A DNA stretch of 64,000 nt from NCBI RefSeq assembly GCF_000374545.1, contig NZ_KB894585.1, positions 1 through 64,000 of the forward strand. The letters are read 5' to 3'. This document shows, piece after piece, positions 1-7,906 of this stretch. Position 1 is the stretch's first letter; every line of letters begins with the position of its first letter. Source of the DNA: Anaeromusa acidaminophila DSM 3853. Its GTDB lineage: Bacteria > Bacillota > Negativicutes > Anaeromusales > Anaeromusaceae. Both the position numbers and the translations under genes were made by a program. Under the pieces are notes generated by a model. It made no database searches, had not been told where the DNA came from, and saw only the letters and a program-made list of their open reading frames with translations.

Positions 1-297
1 ATCAATTACGCAAGTGGCTGCATAACCTGGGAGTTTCCACTGCTTACATTGAACCAGGCAGTCCATGGGAGAATGGCTTTTGCGAAAGTTTTAACAGTAA
101 AATGCGAGATGAGTTTCTAAACCGAGAAATTTTTGATTCCATGGTTGAAGTAGATATATTAACGAAACGTTGGGTTTTGGAGTATAACACGATACGACCA
201 CATAGTTCCCTTGGATACAAGCCTCCAGCACCTCAAACCATAGTGTGCGTTGCTTAAACTAACTTGGTTTTTTGGACTAGTTTTCGGGGGCAGGGCA
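1..297 (+). mobile_element. Right end of an IS3-family insertion sequence
   Basis: About 40 bp follow the transposase stop before coding sequence of a different kind begins. Read from the outside, this stretch starts TGCCCTGCCCCCGAAAAC, which resembles an IS3-family terminal inverted repeat, with a TG terminus and a C-rich block. The terminus is therefore placed at about 297. The left end and the target duplication are outside the window, so the exact boundary is an inference. Confidence 0.65.
3..257 (+). CDS. IS3-family transposase, C-terminal fragment (runs off the window start)
   Basis: The reading frame is open from the window edge to a TAA and gives the last 84 residues of an IS3-type DDE integrase (OrfB). 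The motif SPWENGFCESFN carries the catalytic glutamate of the DDE triad, and the ending YNTIRPHSSLGYKPP is characteristic of IS3-family OrfB proteins. The protein catalyses strand transfer during transposition of the element. The start, the two catalytic aspartates and OrfA lie outside the window, so it cannot be judged whether the element is intact. Confidence 0.93.
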   Translation, partial: QLRKWLHNLGVSTAYIEPGSPWENGFCESFNSKMRDEFLNREIFDSMVEVDILTKRWVLEYNTIRPHSSLGYKPPAPQTIVCVA

Positions 298-600
298 CAT
301 GAAATTTATGAAGCACTGCATTGCTCGCCGAATCATAAAGCTTTTTTAAATGAGTTTCGTTCATCGATAAAACAGCTGTGTTCTGATGAAAATGTAAATT
401 TCTATGATTTTAGTGATATTACATGGTATGGTTCTAATGATGATGAGACAATCGATGGATTCCACGGGAGTGAAACAAGTTATGCAAAATTGTTGCTGGC
501 GATGAAACAGGATGCTCTTATTGGAAAATATATCTATGAAAAAAGAATTTTAGAATATATATTAAAAGGAAATCCCAAATATTGTATTCCGATTAAATAG
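298..600 (+). pseudogene. SGNH-hydrolase-like protein, C-terminal remnant cut by the IS element
   Basis: An open frame of about 100 codons runs from the IS terminus to a TAG with no plausible ribosome binding site. The frame continues back into the IS (a TTG at 250), but that part is IS sequence. The remnant contains the segment DGFHGSE, which looks like the block V Asp-x-x-His motif of SGNH/GDSL esterases, with an aromatic-rich stretch (FYDFSDITWYG) just before it. Such C-termini occur in DltD-like and polysaccharide-modifying proteins. The stretch is clearly AT-richer than pgi downstream, which suggests acquired DNA. It is presumably non-functional. The SGNH assignment rests on one short motif. 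Confidence 0.5.
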
Positions 601-666
601 GTACTAACCATTGCAGGAAAGCGCTGCTAAAATTTCGAATACAATAACATAACAGAAAAAGAAAGG

Positions 667-2142
667 GTGAGGCTTTTGGCAGCAGAACTGACATTGGCAT
701 CCGGTTTTTCTTTTGATTATACGCTTTTGTATGGCGAGGGACGGGTGGAGTGCGAAGCAGTTGAGCATTTGCAAGAACGCTTGCATAAGGCGCACGAGGC
801 TATCGGAGAGATGCGGCAAAGCGGTGTGGTGCGAGGGCATTTATCGAAAGACGGCACGCCAGAAAAAGTGTTGTTTTCTCAGCTTCCTTTTGTGGCAGAG
901 GGGCATTTGAATTCCCCTTCATCTTTGCAGCGATTAAAGGTTTTTGGACAGAGGGTAAAAGCGGATTTTGACGCGGTTGTCTTTTTTGGTATTGGTGGTT
1001 CTTATTTAGGAAACAAGGTGATTTTCGATCTGACCTGCGGTGAGTTCTGGAATCAAAAGCACAAGGAAGCTCGTGGCGGTTGGCCGAAGTTGTATTTTAG
1101 TGGCAATAACATTGATCCGCGGAGGACACAGGCGTTATTGGAGCAAATATCCTATGATGCGCAGATGAAAACGGTTCATGGCGGCGGTGCATATAAGGTC
1201 ATGCTGGTGGTTATCTCTAAGTCCGGCTCGACGTTGGATACGATGGCCTGTTTTATGGCGGCATTGGCGGAGCTGCGCGGCGTAGCCGGAGTGGGGCTGG
1301 AAGTTGTGGCGGTCACTGATCCGGCCCAAGGGAAGCAGGCGACGTTGTTGGGAAAACTGGCGGAAGAAGAGGGCTGGGAGCGCTTTTCTGTGCCGGACGG
1401 TGTCGGCGGCCGGTTCAGTATTTTTTCCGAAGTGGGATTGGTGACTGCGGCTTGCTGCGGTTTTGATATTGAAGCCTTTTTAGCAGGAGCGAAGGCTATG
1501 GACGAAGCCTGCCGGGATACGGAAGTTTGGAATAATCCGGCCATGCTGAATGCGGCGCTGAAATACTTGGCGGCGCAGAAATACGGGCGGACGAGCGAGG
1601 TCTTCATGCCCTACAGCGATGATATGAAATCGGTAGCGGAGTGGTATGTTCAACTGTTGGCGGAGTCCTTGGGCAAGAAGCAGAATCGCGAGGGCGAGAC
1701 GGTTTATTACGGGCGCACGCCGATTGTGGCGGTGGGCACAACGGACATGCACGCTCAAACGCAGCAGCATCAGGATGGACCTAAGGATAAAGTGCTTCAG
1801 TTTGTGCGAGTTGGGAAATGGGCGGAAGATCGGGTGATTCCGGATGTGTTCCCACAGATTCCCAAACTGGCGGCCATGGCGGGCGTAACCATGGGGCAGG
1901 CGCTGGAAGCGGCGCGGCAAGCTAATGCCGAGGCGCTGGCGGCGGACGGACGTTTTAGCGCGGTCTTTACCCTGCCCGGACTCAACGCCTACCATATTGG
2001 AGAATTGCTGTACTTGCTGGCATTGTCTGTGGCCTATGAGGGCGAATTAGCAAATGTGGATGCCTTTGATCAGCCCGGGGTGGAAGGCTATAAACGACTG
2101 TTAGGGCCTAAATTGCAGGAACTAAAAGCGAAGCAAGATTGA
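667..2142 (+). CDS. pgi: Glucose-6-phosphate isomerase
   Basis: Interconverts glucose 6-phosphate and fructose 6-phosphate in glycolysis and gluconeogenesis, in the cytoplasm. The 491-residue product has the SIS-fold phosphosugar motif GIGGSYLG near residue 108, the family signature DGVGGRFS near 245, the HQDGPKDK loop and the C-terminal signature FDQPGVEGYKR near 467. Length is normal for the shorter bacterial form. The frame begins with GTG at 667, but the in-frame TTG at 676 is spaced better from the AAAGGG sequence at 662-667, so the protein may be three residues shorter. It stands alone, between an IS-damaged region and an untranslated stretch of 250 bp. Confidence 0.96.
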   Translation: MRLLAAELTLASGFSFDYTLLYGEGRVECEAVEHLQERLHKAHEAIGEMRQSGVVRGHLSKDGTPEKVLFSQLPFVAEGHLNSPSSLQRLKVFGQRVKADFDAVVFFGIGGSYLGNKVIFDLTCGEFWNQKHKEARGGWPKLYFSGNNIDPRRTQALLEQISYDAQMKTVHGGGAYKVMLVVISKSGSTLDTMACFMAALAELRGVAGVGLEVVAVTDPAQGKQATLLGKLAEEEGWERFSVPDGVGGRFSIFSEVGLVTAACCGFDIEAFLAGAKAMDEACRDTEVWNNPAMLNAALKYLAAQKYGRTSEVFMPYSDDMKSVAEWYVQLLAESLGKKQNREGETVYYGRTPIVAVGTTDMHAQTQQHQDGPKDKVLQFVRVGKWAEDRVIPDVFPQIPKLAAMAGVTMGQALEAARQANAEALAADGRFSAVFTLPGLNAYHIGELLYLLALSVAYEGELANVDAFDQPGVEGYKRLLGPKLQELKAKQD

Positions 2143-2221
2143 ATTAGGGGACGAAATTCAAAGTAAAAGAGAAGAAATAAGATTAAAGATAACGTGTTTT
2201 AAAATTAGAAAAGGAGCCGAT

Positions 2222-2360
2222 GGCTTCAGGAGGGTACTGACAGGCTGAGATGTTTTTTCACAGACGAGAAGAAAAGTCGCAGGAATAGCACAGCTATTTC
2301 AAGGCTTTTTCGACGAAGTATGCGGAAAAAAGAGCCAGTGTGACGGTGGTCTCCTGAAGT
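2222..2360 (+). promoter_or_regulatory. Structured untranslated region before the pilP/pilQ pair
   Basis: The 250-bp gap between pgi and the pilus gene contains a perfect 9-bp long-range stem: CTTCAGGAG at 2224-2232 pairs with CTCCTGAAG at 2351-2359 and encloses about 118 nt. Inside are a hairpin AATAGC-ACA-GCTATT (2284-2298) and a longer imperfect hairpin (2303-2336) pairing GGCTTTTTCG with CGGAAAAAAGAGCC. A multibranched RNA closed by one helix is typical of riboswitches or cis-regulatory RNAs, but no known class was recognised. No intrinsic terminator lies within it. Confidence 0.4.
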
Positions 2361-2392
2361 AGCGGTTTTTCAGAGGAAAGAAGTGGTTTATT

Positions 2393-2974
2393 ATGGAATG
2401 GCTGCAGATGGATGTACGGGAGCTTTGGGAGAAGTTAACAGAGGTACAGAGGCGGCTGGTTGTGGGACTTGGAATTGTGGTGCTTGGTTTGTTTGGGTAT
2501 TGGCTAGAAAGCCGGCCGGATGGGGCTGTGGTGGCGGAAACGCCGATAACGATGAAACCGAAGGCGCCTACTGAGGTACCTGAAACAAAATCAGGACTAC
2601 AGCAAGCTGTGCCACAGGGCGGGGCGGCGGTGAGTGCGCGAGATCCGTTTGCGCCGCCGGCGGAGTACCGAAGCTTAGCGGGAATGAGCAAGAAGGCCCA
2701 GGTGGTAGCGGCGGTTCCCCAAACAGTTTCTTCGTCTAAAACATCAGCATCGGCTGCACCGGTGCCTGCGCCAGCGCAGGTATCGCTGCAGCCGATGCTG
2801 ACAGGAATCGCCCGCTCGGGCGGGCAAACGATGGCGCTGGTGCGACATGGAGGGCGTACGCGGGCCTACGGGGTCGGAGAAGGGCCAGGGGAATACCGAG
2901 TTGTGCAAATCGAAGAGCGCAGCGTTCTGCTGGAAGGGCCGGAGGGGCAGTGTTGGCTGTCGTTGGGGCATTGA
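2393..2974 (+). CDS. PilP/GspC-like inner-membrane pilus assembly protein
   Basis: A 193-residue protein with a short cytoplasmic N-terminus, one transmembrane helix (about residues 24-41, VVGLGIVVLGLFGYWL), a Pro/Ala/Thr-rich linker to about residue 125, and a small C-terminal domain. The segment SARDPFAPP resembles the 'DPF' motif of PilP-type lipoproteins and GspC/PilP periplasmic domains that contact the secretin. The next gene is a secretin whose start overlaps its end by 25 bp, so a role in docking the secretin is likely. It lacks a lipobox, unlike proteobacterial PilP. The family name is inferred from architecture and context, not strong sequence identity. Confidence 0.55.
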   Translation: MEWLQMDVRELWEKLTEVQRRLVVGLGIVVLGLFGYWLESRPDGAVVAETPITMKPKAPTEVPETKSGLQQAVPQGGAAVSARDPFAPPAEYRSLAGMSKKAQVVAAVPQTVSSSKTSASAAPVPAPAQVSLQPMLTGIARSGGQTMALVRHGGRTRAYGVGEGPGEYRVVQIEERSVLLEGPEGQCWLSLGH

Positions 2975-4323
2975 GGCGGGGGAATTGGGCTGGAGTATTG
3001 TTGGTAGTATGTTTGCTTATTAGCTGGCCGCAGCCGGTACAGGCCGATATGGAAACATTGGTAGACTTGCAAGTAGAGGAAGAAGAGGTTGTGCCGGTTT
3101 TGCAAACACTGGCCCGCTTAGGCGATTTGAATTTGGTGCTGAACCCGGCTGTGAAAGGGAAGGTTAGTGCGCAATTGCAGCAGGTACCGCTAAAAACGGC
3201 GCTGGATATCGTCTCGCGTTTGCAAGGACTGGAATACCAGCAGGTTGGCAATGTTTTGGTAGTGGGTACGGCGGATTGTTTTCGCCAAGGTTTTGCCAGG
3301 GTGTATTGCGTCAAGCTCCAGTATGCTAAAGCATCCGATGTGGCGAATCTGTTGAATGATACCCGAAAGGACAAGGAAGTTGTTCCGGCAGCTGGCACCC
3401 CAAATGCCAAGCAAGAGAAAACCAAAAAGAATTCTTCTACTAATGAGAATACGTCTGCAAAGAATACAGGACGCTTTTTAGCAGATGATATGACTAACTC
3501 GCTGCTTTTTCAAGGATCAGCGACGGAATGGCGGCAAGCGGAAGAGGTAGTATCGTTTTTGGACTCTCCGGGAAAGCAGGTGGCTTTGGAAGCCCAGGTT
3601 GTGGCGATTAGTAAAAGAAATCTGCGGGATATAGGCATTGAGTGGGAATGGCAGAAGACGCCAACGTATCCGGAAAAAAGTGAAACCACAAGCTATTCTT
3701 CGCAAAATAACACTACGACTCAGCAAGATAAAACGACTGAAAAACGAGATTTTGTGTGGGGTACTGTGCGTTATGGCAAGAGCCCAAGCGGCGCGCCTTA
3801 TGAGTTTTATTATCAAGCGAAGATCAATGCCTTGGTTAGCAACGGAAAGGCGGAAATTTTGGCTTGCCCGAAAATCACGACGCTGAATGGGAAAACCGCC
3901 TATATCAATATTGGCGACAGTGTGCCGATACCTCGGGAATCAACCGAGCAAAACGGGCGGACTACGGTAACGTATGATTATCGGGATGTGGGCATTATTC
4001 TGCGATATACGCCACAGGTACAGGCGGACGGGCAAATTACGGCAGTTGTGCATACAGAAGTAAGTACGCCGCAATTGGAGACGCAGCTGGCGCCGCCTGC
4101 CTATCGCTTCAGCAAGCGCGAAGCGGATACGCAAGTGCGTCTTCACGACGGGCAAACGATGGTTATTGGCGGCTTGATCGGTCGTTCGGAAACGAAAGCT
4201 ATGAGTCGGCTGCCTTTTTTTGCGGAGCTGCCTGTATTGGGCGCGTTGTTTCGCCATCAATACCATGAAAAAGAAGATACGGAAGTGGTTATCTTTTTGA
4301 CAGCCCGAGTGGTTTTGGGTTAA
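2950..4323 (+). CDS. Secretin (type IV pilus / type II secretion outer-membrane channel, PilQ-like)
   Basis: Forms the multimeric outer-membrane pore through which pili or secreted proteins pass. The 457-residue product has a hydrophobic signal segment (about residues 14-32), an STN-like domain (about 35-105, LVLNPAVKGKVSAQLQQVPL), an N1-type domain, a Ser/Thr/Lys-rich spacer, and the C-terminal secretin domain with VIGGLIGRSE and LPFFAELPVLGALFRH, the hallmark secretin end motif. The start is GTG 2950 with GGAGG just upstream, inside the preceding gene, which implies translational coupling. A secretin means an outer membrane, hence a diderm Firmicute. The pilM, pilN and pilO genes usually beside it are absent here. 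Confidence 0.85.
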   Translation: MLAVVGALRRGNWAGVLLVVCLLISWPQPVQADMETLVDLQVEEEEVVPVLQTLARLGDLNLVLNPAVKGKVSAQLQQVPLKTALDIVSRLQGLEYQQVGNVLVVGTADCFRQGFARVYCVKLQYAKASDVANLLNDTRKDKEVVPAAGTPNAKQEKTKKNSSTNENTSAKNTGRFLADDMTNSLLFQGSATEWRQAEEVVSFLDSPGKQVALEAQVVAISKRNLRDIGIEWEWQKTPTYPEKSETTSYSSQNNTTTQQDKTTEKRDFVWGTVRYGKSPSGAPYEFYYQAKINALVSNGKAEILACPKITTLNGKTAYINIGDSVPIPRESTEQNGRTTVTYDYRDVGIILRYTPQVQADGQITAVVHTEVSTPQLETQLAPPAYRFSKREADTQVRLHDGQTMVIGGLIGRSETKAMSRLPFFAELPVLGALFRHQYHEKEDTEVVIFLTARVVLG

Positions 4324-4481
4324 AATGCCTAATAGCACAGAGCGTTAGTCGGTTTATAACCATTTTATTGGATATTTCTTTTATTATTGATGCAGTAATT
4401 CAGTGAATCGGCTATAATAAATATGATATGCTTTTACATAGTTATGAATACATAGCGATAGGGAGCAAGGTGGAGGAGTAT

Positions 4482-5150
4482 ATGACCATTCGAGTTGTAA
4501 TTGCGGATGACCATGCGTTATTGCGACAAGGTATTCGCAATGTGCTGGAACTGGAGCCGGAATTGAAGGTGCTGGGAGAAGCGGCAGATGGAGAAGAGGC
4601 GGTTCGCCTGGTGCAGGAAGTGAACCCCGACGTGCTGTTGCTGGATGTGAATATGCCCAAAGGGAACGGCCTGGAAGTAACGCGCCGTTTAAAAGAAGCT
4701 GGTTCGCCTGTGAAGATTGTAGTTCTGACGATTCACGATGATCAAAACTATGTGGTGGAATTGGTAAAAGCGGGCGCAGCGGGTTATCTTTTAAAAGATG
4801 TGGAACCTTCCATGTTGATTCAGGCTTTGAAGGTGGTTGCTGCAGGGGAAACTTTTATTTACCCGACTCTTGCGGGCAAATTGTTGGGAGAAATCAACCG
4901 CCAGGAAGAGCGCCTATTGGAGACGACGCGCATTTACGAGCGTCGCAAGGAAGAACGTCTGACGTACCGGGAATTGGACGTGCTGGAGCTCATTTGCCAG
5001 GGCATGAGCAACAATGAAGTAGCGCAGAAGTTGTTTTTAAGCGAAAAAACGGTAAAAAATCATTTGACGAATATTTTCCGCAAGCTCCATGTTTCGGATC
5101 GGACGCAAGCGGTGTTGTACGCCATTAAAAATAAAATGGTAAAGATTTAG
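4482..5150 (+). CDS. NarL/DegU-type response regulator
   Basis: Two-component DNA-binding regulator of 222 residues. The receiver domain (about 1-125) shows the acidic pair D9-D10, phosphoacceptor D55 in LLLDVNMP, and the conserved lysine in AGAAGYLLKD. A LuxR-type helix-turn-helix follows (about 155-222, LTYRELDVLELICQGMSNNEVA). The start is ATG 4482, preceded by GGAGGAG at optimal distance; the frame extends upstream without a better start. A -10-like TATAAT lies at 4413-4418 without a convincing -35. No histidine kinase gene is adjacent, so it is an orphan regulator within this window. Confidence 0.88.
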   Translation: MTIRVVIADDHALLRQGIRNVLELEPELKVLGEAADGEEAVRLVQEVNPDVLLLDVNMPKGNGLEVTRRLKEAGSPVKIVVLTIHDDQNYVVELVKAGAAGYLLKDVEPSMLIQALKVVAAGETFIYPTLAGKLLGEINRQEERLLETTRIYERRKEERLTYRELDVLELICQGMSNNEVAQKLFLSEKTVKNHLTNIFRKLHVSDRTQAVLYAIKNKMVKI

Positions 5151-5171
5151 GAGTTAGGAACGGTTTTTTAA

Positions 5172-5262
5172 AACAGGAGTAGGGTGAGTAGAGTGAGGGG
5201 ATGGTTTTCTGATGTTTTTATTTCTTCTTATCAAACCCTCCATTTACTCCCTCTACTCCTGT
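5172..5262. repeat. Family A long inverted repeat, copy A1
   Basis: The left arm starts AACAGGAGTAG (5172) and the right arm ends CTCTACTCCTGTT (5262); the arms are imperfect reverse complements of about 28 bp around a 33-nt AT-rich loop. The outer left flank GGAACGGTTTTTTAAAACAGGAG matches the flanks of copies A4, A5 and A7. The element lies between the response regulator and the ABC transporter promoter. The rest of the 328-bp gap holds the promoter and leader listed separately. Confidence 0.8.
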
Positions 5263-5303
5263 TGATGTTCGTCATTTGTTTTTGGTTTCTCTAAGTGGCT
5301 TCC

Positions 5304-5333
5304 TTGACACTGTTATGCATATGCATTTATAAT
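5304..5333 (+). promoter_or_regulatory. Sigma-A-type promoter for the amino-acid ABC transporter
   Basis: TTGACA (5304-5309) and TATAAT (5328-5333) are perfect consensus hexamers with an 18-bp spacer. The spacer contains the 12-bp palindrome ATGCATATGCAT (5315-5326), a possible repressor site. Transcription would start near 5340 and produce a leader of about 140 nt. Confidence 0.75.
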
Positions 5334-5360
5334 TATTCTATCAATTTTATACGTAGGGCT

Positions 5361-5442
5361 GGCCCCAAAAGGGGAACGCAAAGACTCAAAGGAGCGCGGC
5401 GGCGGTTGTTGGCGCTCGGAATGAAGAGGTCTTTGCGTTTTT
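5361..5442 (+). promoter_or_regulatory. Leader RNA with terminator-like long-range stem (possible attenuator)
   Basis: ACGCAAAGAC (5376-5385) is perfectly complementary to GTCTTTGCGT (5429-5438), and the second arm runs into TTTTT (5438-5442). The enclosed loop holds its own hairpin, GAGCGC (5392-5397) with GCGCTC (5412-5417). A CCCC-AAAA-GGGG hairpin (5363-5374) precedes it. The arrangement fits a conditional terminator between the promoter and the transporter genes. No known riboswitch class was recognised, and no T-box sequence is present. Confidence 0.45.
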
Positions 5443-5478
5443 GCGGTTGCAGCCTAATGGGAAAAAAGGAAGGATATC

Positions 5479-6144
5479 ATGAATTTTGATTTTGACCTAG
5501 TGACGCGTTCCTTTCCGTTGTTACTGCTGGGCGCGGGGGTTACCATCCAGATTACGGCGTTAAGTGTGGGCTTTGGCCTAGTCATCGGCGTTTTTATGGG
5601 CATGGCGCGCTTGTCTAAACTGTGGGTGATTCGCTCGTTTGCAGCAGTGTATGTTGACTTTATACGCGGTACGCCGCTGTTAGTGCAAATTTTTCTAATT
5701 TATTTCGCACTGCCTATTATAATTGGGCAGCGGATCGATCCATTTATAGCGGCGATTACGGCTTGCAGTATTAACAGCGGGGCGTACGTAGCAGAGATTT
5801 TTCGCGGCGGTATTCAATCCATTGATAAAGGGCAAATGGAAGCAGGGCGTTCGTTGGGAATGACTTGGTGGCAGACGATGCGCTTTATTGTTTTGCCGCA
5901 GGCGTTTAAACGCGTGATTCCTCCGTTGGGCAATGAATTTATTGCGATGCTGAAGGATTCGTCCTTGGTTTCAGTAATCGGCTTTGAAGAATTGACCCGT
6001 CGAGGCCAGTTGATTATCGCTAGGACCTATGGCTCTTTTGAGATCTGGCTGACTGTGGCTTTTATCTATTTGGTTATGACCTTGAGCATTTCCCGTTTAG
6101 TGGCTTATTTGGAGCGGAGGTACAAGATTGATGATAAGCATTAA
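5479..6144 (+). CDS. Polar amino-acid ABC transporter, permease
   Basis: Inner-membrane subunit of a HisM/GlnP-type importer. The 221-residue product has about five transmembrane helices and the permease coupling motif [20 protein letters not shown], which contacts the ATPase. The start ATG 5479 follows GGAAGGATATC. The ATPase gene overlaps its 3' end by 14 bp, so the two form an operon. No periplasmic binding protein is encoded next to them, so the substrate cannot be read from context; the closest families import glutamine, cystine or arginine-type amino acids. Expression is probably controlled through the leader at 5361-5442. Confidence 0.92.
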   Translation: MNFDFDLVTRSFPLLLLGAGVTIQITALSVGFGLVIGVFMGMARLSKLWVIRSFAAVYVDFIRGTPLLVQIFLIYFALPIIIGQRIDPFIAAITACSINSGAYVAEIFRGGIQSIDKGQMEAGRSLGMTWWQTMRFIVLPQAFKRVIPPLGNEFIAMLKDSSLVSVIGFEELTRRGQLIIARTYGSFEIWLTVAFIYLVMTLSISRLVAYLERRYKIDDKH

Positions 6145-6850
6145 GAGGCTCCATAAACGTTTTGGCAAGCTGCATGTGCTGAAAGGCATTGATGTAGAAG
6201 TTGATGAAGGCGAAGTGGTGGTTGTTATTGGCCCGTCCGGCTGCGGCAAGAGCACAATGCTGCGCTGCATCAACTATCTGGAAGAGCCGACAGAAGGCGA
6301 AGTCATTGTAGATGGTATGACTCTGTCGAAGAAATCGAATATTAATGCAGTCCGAGCGGAAGTGGGCATGGTATTTCAACGGTTCAACCTTTTTCCCAAC
6401 ATGAATGTGTTGGAGAATGTCATGCTGGGGCCTGTACAGGTGCGTAAGCTGCCCAAGGCGGAGGCGGAGACTATGGCTCGTGCGCTTCTGGAAAAGGTGG
6501 GCTTGCAGGAAAAAGCGGAGGTCTATCCGGAGCAATTGTCCGGCGGGCAGCAACAGCGGGTGGCCATTGCCCGGGCTTTAGCTATGCGGCCGAAAGTCAT
6601 GCTTTTTGACGAGCCGACCTCTGCGTTGGATCCGGAAATGGTCAAGGAAGTATTAGAAGTTATGAAGACCTTGGCAAGGGAAGGCATGACCATGGTGGTG
6701 GTTACTCACGAGATGGGTTTTGCCCGGGAAGTGGGTAATCGCGTGCTCTTTATGGATGAAGGAAAGATTGTAGAGGAAGGTTCGCCAGAGGCTATTTTCT
6801 TGGATGCTCAGGAAGAAAGGACTAAGTTATTCCTCTCAAAAATCTTGTAG
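6131..6850 (+). CDS. Polar amino-acid ABC transporter, ATP-binding protein (GlnQ-like)
   Basis: ATPase that powers the preceding permease. It has Walker [10 protein letters not shown] (about residue 35), the Q-loop in [13 protein letters not shown], the signature [15 protein letters not shown], Walker [15 protein letters not shown] and the switch histidine in VVTHEMGF. Length (239-240 residues) is standard. ATG 6131 and an in-frame TTG at 6128 are both possible; GGAGG at 6116-6120 is 10 or 7 nt away. The gene overlaps the permease end and closes the operon. A cold-shock promoter follows directly. Confidence 0.94.
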   Translation: MISIKRLHKRFGKLHVLKGIDVEVDEGEVVVVIGPSGCGKSTMLRCINYLEEPTEGEVIVDGMTLSKKSNINAVRAEVGMVFQRFNLFPNMNVLENVMLGPVQVRKLPKAEAETMARALLEKVGLQEKAEVYPEQLSGGQQQRVAIARALAMRPKVMLFDEPTSALDPEMVKEVLEVMKTLAREGMTMVVVTHEMGFAREVGNRVLFMDEGKIVEEGSPEAIFLDAQEERTKLFLSKIL

Positions 6851-6903
6851 GAATTTTTCTGATATACAAAACGTAACATTTTCGTGACCTTTGGTCTAGT
6901 GAT

Positions 6904-6933
6904 TTGACAACGCCTGTAATGGAATGGTATACT
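6904..6933 (+). promoter_or_regulatory. Promoter of the cold-shock protein gene
   Basis: TTGACA (6904-6909) and TATACT (6928-6933) are separated by 18 bp and lie about 50 bp upstream of the cold-shock start codon, leaving a short 5' untranslated region. Confidence 0.75.
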
Positions 6934-6982
6934 TTTACAAGATTGACCCACTCCAGTGGATATATGTTAGGAGGCTACAGGC

Positions 6983-7180
6983 ATGACAGGTAAAGTAAAA
7001 TGGTTTAGCGCAGAAAAAGGTTATGGATTTATTGAAAAAGAAGATGGCGGCGATGTGTTCGTGCATTTTTCCGCAATCCAGGGGGACGGCTTCAAATCTC
7101 TAAATGAGGGTGAAGAAGTTTCTTTTGACGTTGTAGAGGGTGCTCGCGGACCGCAGGCCTCGAACGTATTCCGTCAATAA
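6983..7180 (+). CDS. CspA-family cold-shock protein
   Basis: Small single-stranded nucleic-acid-binding protein, an RNA chaperone of the cold-shock domain OB fold. The 65-residue sequence carries both RNP motifs, KGYGFIE (RNP1) and VFVHFSAI (RNP2), and has the usual CspA length. ATG 6983 follows AGGAGG in the sequence TTAGGAGGCTACAGGC. It has its own promoter and a strong terminator directly after it, so it is monocistronic. Confidence 0.96.
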   Translation: MTGKVKWFSAEKGYGFIEKEDGGDVFVHFSAIQGDGFKSLNEGEEVSFDVVEGARGPQASNVFRQ

Positions 7181-7191
7181 GATACGCATGT

Positions 7192-7230
7192 AAAACAAAA
7201 GGCAAGCTGAAGAGCTTGCCTTTTGTTTTT
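7192..7230 (+). terminator. Intrinsic terminator after the cold-shock gene
   Basis: A perfect stem, AAGGCAAGCT and AGCTTGCCTT around a GAAG loop, extended by A-tract/T-tract pairing and followed by TTTTT. The flanking A-tract would also allow termination on the other strand. Confidence 0.92.
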
Positions 7231-7355
7231 ATATTTGGCGCGAGTTAGGCATAAACTAGCGGGTCAACCGGAAAATTCCGAAAACGATAAAAAGGATTTT
7301 GCTGAAAAAAGGCGAATACATTATAACAAGAACCCGGAAAGGAGTTGTGGTTATT

Positions 7356-7892
7356 ATGGCAATAGCGATTCGTGGAAAAAACATTGATGTTACTCCTGCA
7401 CTGCGCGACTATGTGGAGAAGCGCATTGGTAAAATCACTAAGTACTTTGAAATGCTTGGTGAAATCTCCGTGGTGCTGACGGTGGAAAAAGGGCGTCATA
7501 TCGTAGAGGTCACGGTTCCGGCCAACGGCATTATTTTGCGGGGCGAGGAAGCTACCAGCGATATGTACACCTCTATTGATTTGGTTATTGAAAAGCTGGA
7601 AAAGCAGATTGAAAAGTATAAAACCAAATTGGAACGCCGTCTGCGGGGCAACGGCTTCAAAGCGGAACTGGTGGTGCCGGTATCGGCTCCTACCTCGCTT
7701 GATGATGACGAGTTCCCGTTGGTGAAAACCAAACGGTTTGCAGTGAAACCAATGGATGTGCAGGAAGCCATCATGCAGATGAACCTGGTGCATCACGATT
7801 TCTATGTGTTCATCAATTCGGACTCGGAAGACGTGAACGTAGTGTATCGTCGTAAAGACGGCGCTTACGGTTTGATCGAGCCTAACTATTAA
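7356..7892 (+). CDS. hpf: Long-form ribosome hibernation promoting factor
   Basis: Binds the 30S subunit and promotes 100S ribosome dimers in stationary phase. The 178-residue product has the HPF/RaiA N-terminal domain (about 1-100, IRGKNIDVTPALRDYVEKRI) and the C-terminal dimerisation domain (about 120-178, VKTKRFAVKPMDVQEAIMQM) typical of the Firmicute long form. ATG 7356 gives the conserved N-terminus; AAAGGAG lies 11 nt upstream, and an upstream in-frame extension has no family support. In many Firmicutes hpf directly precedes secA, as it does here, although a repeat-rich gap of 400 bp separates them. Confidence 0.95.
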   Translation: MAIAIRGKNIDVTPALRDYVEKRIGKITKYFEMLGEISVVLTVEKGRHIVEVTVPANGIILRGEEATSDMYTSIDLVIEKLEKQIEKYKTKLERRLRGNGFKAELVVPVSAPTSLDDDEFPLVKTKRFAVKPMDVQEAIMQMNLVHHDFYVFINSDSEDVNVVYRRKDGAYGLIEPNY

Positions 7893-7906
7893 GAACCGTA
7901 GAAAAC

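Noticed and set aside
2236-2256. CTGAGA string suggesting a TPP riboswitch before the pilus genes
   Set aside because: The second conserved TPP block (ACCTGAT...GCGTAGGGA) is absent and the downstream genes are unrelated to thiamine.
5361-5442. Possible cyclic di-GMP (GEMM) riboswitch because of the string ACGCAAAG
   Set aside because: The rest of the GEMM consensus (GGGCAAACC, the tetraloop receptor and the CCGG helix) is missing; the ACGCAAAG string is explained by the terminator-like stem.
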